This document shows positions 50,434 to 61,246 of a stretch of DNA of 64,000 bases, piece after piece. Every line of letters starts with the position of its first letter. Within the stretch, counting starts at the first letter, position 1. The notes below the pieces were generated by a model. It searched no databases, was not told the origin of the DNA, and saw nothing but the letters and a program-made list of their open reading frames with translations. This DNA comes from Sipunculus nudus (Eukaryota > Annelida > Sipuncula > Golfingiida > Sipunculidae). The DNA is taken from the NCBI GenBank assembly GCA_026874595.1, contig CM049315.1, positions 20,476,164 to 20,540,163 on the forward strand, given 5' to 3'. The position numbers were made by a program, and so were the translations under genes.

Positions 50434-51599
50434 ATTATTATTATTATTATATTATTATTAATACTCCATTAATATAACATTTCATCTCTTTTAACGCTGA
50501 CCAGGGACGTTCTGTATACCAGGTGGTATAATCAAATCATACTTTTATTCTCACTGACAAGGTATGTTTACTTGTACTGGCAAAATGAGTGCGCTCCAAC
50601 AAAGAGAACTGTGTTTTGTTGTCTCGCTTCGCTTAATAAACAACTATAGCAATGCCATTCTGATGCGAGGCCTTGAATAGCGAGAGCAGATTGACCTTTG
50701 ACCCGAAGTCCATTATCGCCTACTTGTTCAACAAGGTTTATACAGAGTTAGCTTGGCTGGTATACTTTGCTCATTAAATGCTCACTTGATTTTTCAAATT
50801 TTCCTTTTCATTTTTATAGTAAACTAGAATACTGACAGGTAAGGAAGGGACCCGCAAAAGGCCCACAGACTTCCAGTGTGGGCTGAGTGATGCTTGAAAA
50901 AATATAATGAAAGACCTGATTACATGCAGATACAGAGGGAACTGAGGGGAAAACAGTATTTAAACAACTAAACCAAGATTCAAAGGTTTAAATCAGTGAT
51001 ATGAAGGTGTAGGAGCAGAGTATCGCAAAACAACAAAGGCATAATTACATCTGGTATATTAAACTGTATGCCCGGTCAGCATATAAATCGGAAGGATCGT
51101 CCTATGTGCTTGACCTCAGAACTTGTGATGTCGAAATCAATATGGTTCTTCCCCTATAGTTAGATTATCCAAAAGTGAATGATTTTGGATGAAACATTTA
51201 AAATGCCTCCACAAACTTTTAAAAAATGCGGGTCCTGTGACCTTGACCTTTGACCTCATGACCCAAAAATCAATAGGCTTCTTGCTTTAGTGGTGGGCCA
51301 TTTATAAACCAAGTTTGAAATCCATATGTCAATCCAATCTGTAATTATCATTCAGAAACGAATTTGTGGACAGTTGGACGGACAGATGGACAAACAGACG
51401 GCACGACAGATTGACAGGGTGATTACTATAGGGCCCCCGCTTATTCAAGCAGGGCCCTATGAAAGGATGTCTATCAAAACACATTTTTAACTTATCTAAA
51501 AATATCCTCGGTTTTCAACCTGAAATTAAATCACAGTTGGACCTACTTTCTTATGAGTTGCCATTATAATGTTCACAGCTGCTTTAAAATTTCATCCCG

Positions 51600-51665
<66 letters not shown>

Positions 51666-54600
51666 ATATATATATATAGTCATATATATATATAGTCATA
51701 TATATATATATATATAGTCATATATATATATATAGTCCCCGAATCTGTATATTTATATGAAGGAGATAATCCTTTTTTCTAGCCGTGGATTTCTATAGAT
51801 TGTACCATTTAAACACACAAAGTACAAGAAACCCATATGAACAAGGATTAGTTTAACAAGATTTAATGATATTATATATATATACATGTATGTATGTATT
51901 AGGGAATAACGGCATGGGCCGTAGTTATTATACATGCTTAGTAGAGACGCCATAAACTTAACAGACATGTGGTGTCAATGTAAATGTTTACGTCCTAGGA
52001 AAATTCATCCCACACAAAAAAAAAAAATCCCAAATTGTTTACATACACTTGATGAATATCACACACATATGTCTGGTTGACGTTTATAAATAGATACATG
52101 CACAGTATGGGAGAAGAAAAATACGGTTGCGTGAGAATTAGAAAAGATCAGGTCAGGTCACATTTAATGATATCATAGTCCGACTGGAGATGGTGGACAC
52201 CTCGAACAGTAGCAGTGTTTATGCTGAGAGCAAACCAGCAAAGTAACCACTGCTGGAGAGATGCCACATGTAATGGATCAGTGCACTACACAGAGCACTA
52301 CCTGTACCACTAGGGAGAAAAAGCATCAGTTGTTTTCCGACAAAATACAACAAGCAGAATGCGGCCGCCATTTTGTGCCATTAATGGCGATTCAAACCAA
52401 ATACACATATACAGAAACCCAAGGGAGCTTGCCGGCGATGTAACCTTTCAGACTGATAATAGATTCAAACACGACTGGTTATATACATGTACAAATAAAC
52501 AATCCAAGGGAGTCTATGCTTGTGTGGACCAGAAAGAAAATTCGAAATAACAAATCCAGGGTTTGCATCCATATTTTGAAACCCAAATAATTGTGAGAGC
52601 AGTGAATAATTGTTGAAGTTATGTCATAATGTTTATGAACAGGGATTTACAGTAGATATTAGACAGAGAGAGACAGAGAGAGACAGAGGCAGACAGAGTG
52701 TGTGTGTTTCGCGGAAAATACCCTAGGTAACCATTTTCATAATAATAGCCTTGTAAAGCTACACAGGCTCTCTTAGCCTATTCACAATACAGATTTTGAA
52801 TTATGATGCTTATAACCTAAACTAAGGGTGACAAGACAACTTCTTAAAGATAAGGAAATATCTGATATGGACAGACAATAGAGATTCTTATAATTTTGAT
52901 ACAAGCCATGATTTAAGTACAAAACAAAATATTTTTTTAACTCTAACATAAGGAACTAAGGTACCAAATAGAGAACATACCTTCGGCAAAGCAAAATAAA
53001 ACTGAGTCCCCCTCTATCTCTATATTCACACCAACATATTACCTTTAAATGTCTCAGCCCTGAATAAAGTTTCGAAGAACTAGGTTCACTCGTTTTTACG
53101 TAATTCTGATAACAGACAAACAAACCAACATACAAAAACAAAGAGAAAACAACCGGGTGAAAATATAACCTCTCTACAGGATGTAATAAAATACCAAACA
53201 GAGAGTGATAGTGAACGGCTTACCTCTCTGTTGGCGAATCTCGTATTCTCTTGATTCTGATGTGTACTGATCCGACTCTGACGGTCGTCCGAAAGCCCAG
53301 CTGGTGCTGGTGGTGTCATGGCGGACAGGAACGCTCCTGTACCGTGTCCCTCTGGTTTGTCTCTCTGTAGTCTCGTACAGCGCAGGGTTGGTAAGATCGG
53401 GATCACTACTGTACATAGGATTTTCGCGCTGGGTGAGATAACGCTGGTCAAACACGTTAGTGTTGTCCTCAATGTGGAAGTCGCCTTCACTGAAGGTGTC
53501 TTCGACGACATCCACCACTTTAGGAGCCCCGGTCGTGTCAATGGAGTTCTTGATTAGGATGCTACCTCTGACCATTGGCATCTGAGTATCCTCGTGCTGG
53601 TCGACGTTTACACGTTCAACATGGCGCTGGTTATCAACGACCTCGTGTTCTATATACGGAATTCTATCCGTTCGACTCATACTTTTCACCGTATATCCAT
53701 CACCACCGGTTGTTCTGTGTTGCTGTCGGTCATTCTCAAGATATATGCGATTTATGTTTGTAGTGTCATGTCTGTTCGTGTCTTCCTTAGGGACATAATC
53801 AAATGTCATTGTTTGATTAACACCCATTAAAAATTCAGGTCTAGGTCCATTTCCGATGCTCACTGGTGTAACTGCTCTTCCACCTTGGCTATAGTACGAA
53901 TTCATGGTATTTGTGTTTTGTTCGTAACCATTCATTTGTTGGGATACTCCACTACCAGAACGCTGGGAATACATAGTGCCGGGATAGGTATCCCGACCTG
54001 TAGAATACATGCGATTGCTCGAATTGGCATGATAATCGTGTCTCTGCATCATTTCTTCCCGAGTAAGTGAAGTACTCATGCCAGCATTGATAGCTTGTTT
54101 GATGCTTTGATTTAAATCCATCTTGATATGGTATCTTCCATTTTCCTCTTTCGCCTCCCTCAAATGCGGAGTCAAGACACGCTCGAGTGTAGCAGGAGAT
54201 TCGTTTCTAACCACATTCTGGGTAACTCTCGAGGTGTTGGACTGATAACTTTCGTGGCGCCCAATGTTTCCATTTGCCACTGTTAGCAGATTACTAGAAG
54301 GTGCACTGTAACTTTGCTGAAAAGGTACTGCGTTGACCGGTTGCGCAACCTCATGAAACGAGGTTGGTGTAACCCTTGTGACTCTGAGGTTTTGTGTCGC
54401 TCCCTCAGAAGAAGATGCGTAGCCTCCCTCCTGGTCCATGCCGGATCTCTGGTGTCTACGACGCTTGTGGGGCTGACTTTCTGTAATTTGTGGCTGTGGT
54501 TGTGGGGGCGGTGGCTGTGGAAGCATTTGAACCTGCTGCTGCTGTTGCAATACAGGCGCTGGGGCTTGGTTTGTTACTGTTGTTGAAGTCTGTTGCATTG

Positions 54601-57600
54601 ACATACTTTGCTGACTGGATTCATAGGTGGAGACTTTTAGAGGCTGCTGGGTTGGTACTGATACAGCCCCTTGAGTTGCTTCATCCACTCTGATCATTGG
54701 ATTTGGCTGGGCATTGACATTCGGTTGACCCACACCCCAGTTATCGTATTCAAATCTGGTCTTGATTGCCTGCAAATTCTGGAAATCGAAAGGTTCGTTC
54801 GGTTTTGAGGCGTCTTGCGCCGAGGCGGGGCCTCTCTCGTAATTTGATCTGATCGTCGTCAGGTTCTGGAAATTGACATCTGTGTCTGGTGTGTTCCTGT
54901 TTACGTTGTTTCTTTGTAAGGAAGATGTAGCAACAGGTGGTGTTAATTCTTCATGTGTTTGACCATTTGATGATGACATGGTGTTCATCTGTGTCTCAAA
55001 CATAGATTGTACATGTTTTACATTTGGGGCGGACACATCAAGGTTATTTGTTGAAGCATATCCATTTCGATTATCAATGTCCATCTCTACTGCTTGAAGC
55101 TGTGCCATGGCGGGCGCTGGCCCATCGTTCAGGAGTGATCCTCTGTTGGATCTTAACGTAGATTCACTTCCGTTTTGTTGTTCCATATTGCTGGTAGAGG
55201 CAATATTATTGTTAACTTCAATTGCCTTGTTTTTGTTGGGAACACTATATGTTACACTGCTCGACTGTCTGGAATTTCCATCAGTCATTGACTGCTGGAC
55301 ACTTCCTGAAGCAGTTACTTCGCCATTTGCATCACGTTCCCACTGATAATTTTCACGCTGTTCCGACGAAGCCTTTTTCTCAGGCTGTCCGCTGACTTTC
55401 GATGAAAAACTTGACTTTACACTTTTCTCAGCCTTATACATGGAAGTAGACTGGCCCTGGGGACCGTCTACCTGGCCAGTTGCCCGCTGAACAACCATTT
55501 CTTGCTGTGCGGGGGTGAAGTGACGATTTCCCGCTTTAATATCAAATTCAAAGGCGGGCGATGTTGGATTACTAGGATTGCTTTGATATGCCGAATCTGG
55601 GACACTCTGGTTTATTTCCCTATCCGTGTTATCAGATTTGGAAGATTTGCTCACCTGGAGACTGGACACAGTTTTACTGTCCGTCTTCACTGAGGAGCTC
55701 CTTCTGTCCTTATCCTCATGACTGCCACTCTTACGCTGTACATTTGTATTAGAGTGCACAAACCAGAAACTATTCGGAGCCTGATCTGGAGATTTCGGCT
55801 CAGTCGGCACAATTTCGGGTGCTATATCCTGTTCTAAATCTGATACGTCCGGCTCGCCTGCTTCCGTTCGTGTATTATTAGTCAATTTTTTACCTGCTAT
55901 TCCAACTGCAGTGGCTTCTTTTTTATCAACAGAAGTGCGTATTTCAGATAAGAGGCTTTTCTTTAAAGCGACCTGTAATCCTTCAGCTTGGAATGCTGCA
56001 CTTTTACCCCTGTCCTCTGATTTCCGCCTAACTTTAACCTTGTGAAGCTGACTTCTTGCCCTCTGTAGAGACTCGGTGTCTTTATCTCCGGTATCTTTCG
56101 CGTGTTCGAGGGTGCGAGTGGCAACTACTTCATGAGGCCTACTAGCAGTTACTTTCTCGGCTTTTTTCACAATTTCACTCTGTAGACTTTTATCTAACAC
56201 ATAAGTGAATCCCCTTTTCTCTGACTTTTTCAATGTGGACTCTGATGATTCTGGCACGGAATCTAAGCTTGTTCCAGACTGAAGAGTATCTGAACTTTCG
56301 ACTTCAGGAGACTCAGATTTTGGCGCAGCGGGTATATCAATTCCTTCTACAAGAAATTTAGGTTGTTTCTTTTCAACTGTGTTTGTTTGACCCGATGATG
56401 AATCATGGTTCTCTTTTTTCTTGTTACGCTCTAGTGTAGAAGCATCAATAGACCTTCCAGTAAGAGGTATATCTTTCAATTCGAGGGCTAATTTTCCAAC
56501 AATTCCCGATTTTACTGCCCCCTGGGCTTCAACAGTAGCAGGCGATAATGGACTAGAGGGTGATTTACTCCCGTTCTGGCGTTCAAATAAACTCTTAGAA
56601 GCTTTTACCCTACCTGGACTGAATAACTTCTCCTTACTCTGTGTGGATTCATTTATCTCAGATGCAACAGGAATGGTCACTCCCAGCTGCTTGTTATTTT
56701 CAGCACCTAAGTTAGTTTTGTTCACTGAAAATGAGCTCGGACGACTCACAGCTTTCTTTTCCTGAATATTAGAATCCCTGCCGGCAGTATTACTCCCTGA
56801 AACTTCCTTGGAGGTGCGGGAGGCTAGGTTTTGTTCACTTGTGGCACTGCCTATGTGCAGCACCGATTGTGTTGTTATTACACTGTCTGCGTCACGATGT
56901 GTCCTGGTTTCACTAGAATGTTCACTGATGTGTGACAACTCTGTATCAGACTGGTTAACAAGACCGGCAGGAGCACCTTTTTCAGCGTCTGTTGTTACTG
57001 ATAAAGCAGCAAATTTTAATTCCTGTCTTGGTGATATTGTATTTTCATTTAAAGTTCTATCATTATCTGATAATACTGTGACATTTGATTCACTAGTTTC
57101 TTCAGTAACCCCACCTTTAACAACAGATGTTCTGCTCGCATGGGAGGTATCTGGGTCACTGTGCGTAGATTTAGTACTTGTAATTCTCTCCACCTGTGAC
57201 GGACTATCCTCAGATAGTAACAGATTCACTTCAGTAAGCCCATCACTCCGAGTGTTTTTTGTTATTTGTTCCGAAAGCTCGACACTCGAGGTGAAATTTT
57301 CCGTAAATGCCTGTGCACTGCTCTCTGACGTCACTGAAACATCTTCATCAATAATGTTACCTTGTGTACTTGTAGACACCGGTTTGATTTCTGAGCTTAT
57401 TCCAGTTGTTTTTGAATTAATAAAGTCAGTTTCCACTGTTGTAGATATATTATCTCCGTTTTTGTTGCTTGAGGAGGGACCATTATTGACCAGACTGTCC
57501 GCTGCGTAGGCAGTACCGTTACTGGTGTTCAACACAGTATCTGAGCTTTGCGGTTCATTGCTCACAACCGCGGACTCTGTTGTATTTTTAGCTTTACTTA

Positions 57601-58348
57601 CTGAAGCAGACGAATGTTTGCTCGAGTTGTTTGTGGCCACGCTGACGGTCTTTGATGCCATCTGGTGAGCAGTTTTAGAATCATTTTTCCCTCCGGCACT
57701 TCGCCTTTCCAATGTTGACATCAGGCTCGACTTGAAACCCATGTCATTAAGAGCCTGGCTGGACCCCTTTGGCATTGAGGTTGAACTGTGTGAACTCTTT
57801 ATTTCAAATGCGCCAACTTTGCTCCTGTTGGCAGGCTTGGTCGACTTTGTCATGGTTGAAGTTTGCGATCTCGTGACACGAATTTTCTCGATGCCGGTCG
57901 AGTCTACTTTTCTTGGCCATGTTGAGGTGTCGGCAATACCATTGATAATCCCTGTGTCTTTGGATAGTTCGAATGGCGCACCATTGCCATATGAATCCCG
58001 GATTTTCGCTGAACTGTCTCTTTTGTCGTCTTGGATTCCCTTGGCAGCATACACGGTGGAATTCGACCCCCCAGCACCTTGCTCAGACCCGTCAATGCCA
58101 TTGACGACATGTTTACTTTTGTCCTTGGAGAGTTTGGTATCAGACCCAGCTACGTTTGGTATTATTATTATCTCATTGTCACCAGTGACCTCGTTTTCAG
58201 GATTGTACATATCTACTGTAAGTTCGTCGTCTAACGGCAGGGTGGCTGCCGCCTTTGGGGTAAACACTGTAAAATTTAAGGTCCGAGTAGATTTCAGGGA
58301 ATCGCTCCTCTCACGCTGAGCTGGAGGTGGTTCAACCAAGGTACTCAT
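40836..58348 (-). CDS. Large, mostly disordered protein of unknown family (three coding exons, ~2015 aa)
   Basis: Exons 58348-53224, 42342-42005 and 41420-40836 join in one frame through canonical sites (AGAG|GTAAGC ... CATAG|GACG, phase 1; GAGAG|GTCAGT ... GGCAG|GAGG, phase 0). Residues 1-1708 come from one giant exon. This part is rich in Ser, Thr, Asn, Lys and Glu and has no globular domain I recognise. It carries a recurring KSL-SEI type motif (about 208, 716 and 795), SLFE/SMFE/NYE/RFE motifs (about 583, 1112, 1166 and 1195), a poly-Gln/Pro block near 1260-1285 and a basic KRRRHQR patch near 1293. The middle exon holds Gly/Ala and Ser runs. The last exon is more ordered. The family is unknown; a cytoskeletal or scaffold role is only a guess from composition. 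Confidence 0.78.
41680..41770. repeat. (ATT)n interrupted microsatellite
   Basis: Repeated TTATTATTATT with several interruptions, in the last intron. Confidence 0.85.
42005..42342 (-). CDS. Unknown large protein, coding exon 2
   Basis: The acceptor is TTGCATAG|GACGTCC. The split Gly codon is completed and the frame gives RVRREERVETRYHDDVDGYR, many Arg/Glu, a Gly/Ala run (about 28 residues), SSSSAS, then MHADLARLLRDAPADSVKQT. The donor is GAGAGAG|GTCAGT. The exon is GC-rich and strongly codon-biased compared with its flanks. Confidence 0.78.
43541..43911 (-). mobile_element. tRNA-derived SINE, 371 bp, with 11-bp target duplication
   Basis: On the minus strand it starts ACCGGCTTCTGTGG and carries an A box (TGGCTCAGGGGTAGAACG) and a B box (GTTCGAATCAC) at tRNA-like spacing, so the head derives from a tRNA with an internal pol III promoter. 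A body of about 200 bp follows, then an A-rich tail (A-runs broken by TATA) at the 43541 side. GGGGTAATTTC flanks it on both sides (43530-43540 and 43912-43922). This is the full signature of LINE-driven retroposition. The perfect target duplication and intact tail suggest a fairly young insertion. The tRNA-like head is not an independent tRNA gene. Confidence 0.85.
43955..44021. repeat. (TA)n(GA)n compound microsatellite
   Basis: TA run to about 43987, then GA dinucleotides, followed by a G-run and more GA (to about 44044). Confidence 0.93.
44127..44162 (+). repeat. Conserved repeat motif GGTTTTCTCCGGG...CCGGTTTCCTCC
   Basis: GTGGTTTTCTCCGGGCCCTCC followed by GGTTTCCTCCATCCC is a motif I know from dispersed short repeats of many aquatic animals. 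Here it is an isolated fragment ending near a TATATTATAC stretch. Limits are uncertain. Confidence 0.4.
46264..46286. repeat. (C)23 homopolymer
   Basis: The longest C-run in the window. Confidence 0.95.
48183..48249. repeat. (TA)n microsatellite
   Basis: About 67 bp uninterrupted. Confidence 0.95.
49171..49263. repeat. (TA)n(TTA)n compound microsatellite
   Basis: TA to about 49218, then about fifteen TTA units. Confidence 0.95.
50381..50461. repeat. (TA)n(TTA)n compound microsatellite
   Basis: Same composition and order as the one at 49171. Confidence 0.93.
51200..51465 (+). mobile_element. End of a dispersed repeat with terminal GGGCCC hairpin
   Basis: Contains TGACCTTGACCTTTGACCTC (51238), a GGACAGTTGGACGGACAGAT leader-like run, and a 3' hairpin at 51428-51460 (ATAGGGCCC ... 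GCTT/AAGC ... GGGCCCTAT). This end structure is typical of a dispersed repeat I know from marine invertebrates. The left end was not found. Confidence 0.5.
51602..51736. repeat. (TA)n followed by TAGTCATATATATATA tandem units
   Basis: About 60 bp of TA, then four or five units with TAGTCA at regular intervals, each followed by TA of varying length. Confidence 0.93.
53224..58348 (-). CDS. Unknown large protein, coding exon 1 (5.1 kb)
   Basis: Starts ATGAGTACC with A at -3. It is open for 1708 codons and donates at AGAG|GTAAGC; reading on past the donor meets a stop soon after. Codon use is mixed and GC content (about 45%) is well above the flanks, which supports real coding. Toward its end it has ENPMYSSDPDLTNPALYETT, with NP-Y-like tyrosines, and an Arg-rich RQTRGTRYRSVPVRHD segment. 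Confidence 0.88.
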
Positions 58349-58732
58349 TGTTAAATTTTATAATTTTCAGCCAAAAACTTTATGATAGTACTCATTTGAA
58401 AACAATTCCTTACTAATCCGGGTATCCCACTGTTGATATGGTAGTCCTCTCAACAGGTAGTTTAGCCATGCTATAACGGTAGTTTCGTGTAATCACAATG
58501 GCGTGTTTTGGGGTTCAATCCGTGCGAAATTCCACCACAGCAGGGATGGTTTTGTGAGTCAGCCGTGCGGGCATGTTACACAGAGTGAGAAAACGGCCAC
58601 AATCAGGCCGCTTGCCTTCTTCTACAAACTCAACCTGTATTTATCGTGGCACATATAAGATCCGTCACGCATGATTGCCCCTCGGTATTCCTGCAGTGTC
58701 TTGTCAAGTCGGGTCAGTACCGCCTGCGAACA
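58349..58732 (-). promoter_or_regulatory. 5' UTR exon part with four upstream ORFs
   Basis: A good acceptor, TTTCCTTTGTGTTTACAG, ends at 58733 on the minus strand, so the exon probably begins at 58732 after an upstream intron. Between it and the main ATG are four ATGs, each opening a short closed frame: 58672-58622, 58574-58515, 58469-58413 and 58395-58351. The last stop lies two bases before the main start codon. If transcribed as predicted, translation of the main frame would depend on leaky scanning or reinitiation. Confidence 0.5.
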
Positions 58733-59500
58733 CTGTAAACACAAAGGAAATGTTTTCATTAAGCACTGGTGAAACAAATAGGGTTACCTAATAATCGGCA
58801 GGGAACCTGCTCGCCCAAGATCTATATTGAATATAATATAGGGTTCGCCCGCCGTGGGTCTTCACCACGCATTTATAGCAAGCCTGTATTATTCATAACT
58901 CAAGCTGATCACGTATGTCCGTGACGACCCACTGTAAACGACAAAGTCACTAGCAGAATAAGGTGTCTTTTGAATTTATTAGTGGGTTAGTTTCAAGGAA
59001 GAGGTGGTCACTTTTGTTGGTCAGACACATTAACAATGACATGCCCGTGTCCCTCTCTGGTCAAGCTAGTTTGGGGCGTGAATTAAAGGTGATTTCATTT
59101 GAAACCTCCATTATAGGTTGAGACGGGCGATGTTCAGTGTCACTCAGTTTTGTTATGAGGAGCAACACTAAAATGGCCTCACAGCAGACTACAAGTGGTT
59201 CTTATTGAATAGGCATCTGGGTCGAATGCCTCTTAAAGGTCTAACAATGCAGGGCTACACACGACCCTCTCCTGGCCACACTGGGGACCTTTGAATCCTC
59301 TGCACATACTGTGACACACGGGTAAGGTCATGGTTGATTGCTGCGGGGATCAATACTGACCTTGTCCTGGGGATACGGGGAATGACAATGGGTACAGGGT
59401 TAAACTCGAATCACTGGCTCCACCCTTTTTGTAAGCTATCCGTTGACTGTGTGTTCGAGGTCCGCTGGTTGTAGCTGCCCCCTCTCCCATTAACACACTG

Positions 59501-59506
<6 letters not shown>

Positions 59507-59570
<64 letters not shown>
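59507..59570. repeat. (TA)n microsatellite
   Basis: About 64 bp uninterrupted, followed by AATAATA-rich sequence to about 59670. Confidence 0.95.
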
Positions 59571-59573
<3 letters not shown>

Positions 59574-59884
59574 CCCTTCTCCAAAAAATAATGATAATAA
59601 TAATAAAATAATAGTAATAATAATATTAGTTTTATAATGATAATAATAATATTAATAATAATAATATAAAAGTAATAAATGTCATATGCACGTATGAAAT
59701 TTTATTCCATTATTCTTTTTTTAAATACACAAAAAATAGATTTGACTTATATAAAATTCCGATTCTAATATTAAAAACTTAATTTATAGATAACAAATTA
59801 AATTGAAAAATGAATTCATTTTCACAAATGAGTATTATCCTTTTTTTTAATCTATCCTTTTAATAAGTTTTTCGGAATAAACAA

Positions 59885-59886
<2 letters not shown>

Positions 59887-59949
<63 letters not shown>
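59887..59949. repeat. (TA)n microsatellite
   Basis: About 63 bp uninterrupted. Confidence 0.95.
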
Positions 59950-59950
<1 letters not shown>

Positions 59951-61178
59951 CCACGTGTCCATAAATACACATGCATGTATACATGCATGCATAAACACAT
60001 TTATGCTCACACACATGTATTCTTACGTAATAAACCGCATATATACATACATATATACATAGATATAATTACATGCACAGATAAACTCTCATGAATGAAT
60101 ACCAACACAAAAATTGCACAATCCAATACATACCTTTTGGTCATATGATCGGTAAAATAATGAGAAAACTGAAATAAGAAATTAAGTAATTAAAAAAATA
60201 ATTAGCAAGTAATTAAGAGAAGTAATCAAAATCAGGTTAAGCACACAACTACTACTTTAATTTGATATATATTACACAGGATGAACTTGAAGCGTACAAA
60301 TACCTGAAATACAAGCATATGACAGCAGAAGTGATAACATCGAGCTGTGTGGTCCTTATGCACAGAATATATACCTTAGCGGTTTGGCTGTTATCCAGAG
60401 AGAGTCACCCAATATTTCTGAAAGCATTTCTATACCCACACACTACTTTGATGTACCACATTAACACCTATCTCCTTGGGAGGAGGTTGTGACATCGGTG
60501 TGTTTGATAAAATACTGGCTCATTGTGTCTGTTGCGTATGATCTGTTGTTCCTTTTCTTCATACCTGCCCTTGCTTCGCAAGCATTGATAAAAAGTCACG
60601 TAACATTACGCTAATGACCATGTGCTTTACTGGTAACTCAGCAAACAACGGGTGTATTAGTAATAATATAACCGATGTAAATAAGCAAGCCTAGGTTTCA
60701 GACCAGTTAACAATTAAGGTGTTGCAGTTATTAATACTTAGTTATATAAATGTACAGTTTTACAAATGTACAGTAATACAAATATATGATATAGAGGAAT
60801 CAAATTTGCCAGATATTTGCTACTACGTATGGTTTAATACAATAAGTTGTTGCTGAAAACTCATGAGTTAAACTGTTGATGGTTTCTTAATATTTAATGT
60901 GCGAAATCCTAAAGAAACCCTCATTTTACCCCATTGTGTTTTGCCAAAAAAACACCTTATGGCCCCACAACCACACTGTTGTAAAAAAAAGTGCCAGGCT
61001 TCACCGTTATTATTCCAGAAGATATTTTACTTATTAAGTGCAACATGTTGCACGAAACTATGTAGTAGTAAATATGTCTCGCAAAATGTGGCTCCTATAT
61101 TTTTGTACAACAACAACCCACTCGGTAAGCAATGACGAAGATAACCCCGGGTCGCCAGCGGAGAGAGCTATGGGTTTT

Positions 61179-61179
61179 A

Positions 61180-61242
<63 letters not shown>
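61179..61242. repeat. (CA)n(TA)n compound microsatellite
   Basis: About 13 CA units pass directly into about 18 TA units. Confidence 0.95.

Positions 61243-61246
<4 letters not shown>

Larger units (their letters stand above)
42343..53223 (-). other. Intron of the unknown large gene (10.9 kb)
   Basis: Filled with microsatellites, a SINE (43541-43911), a rolling-circle-like repeat end (about 51200-51460) and unique AT-rich sequence. The frames at 43094-43528 (plus) and elsewhere show no recognisable protein and no good splice context. An undetected small exon cannot be ruled out. Confidence 0.65.

Noticed and set aside
56808-58319. Open frames of 233 and 195 codons on the plus strand (56808-57509 and 57732-58319)
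   Set aside because: They lie antisense to the 1708-codon exon and arise from its Ser/Thr-rich codon pattern. They have no splice context and no similarity.
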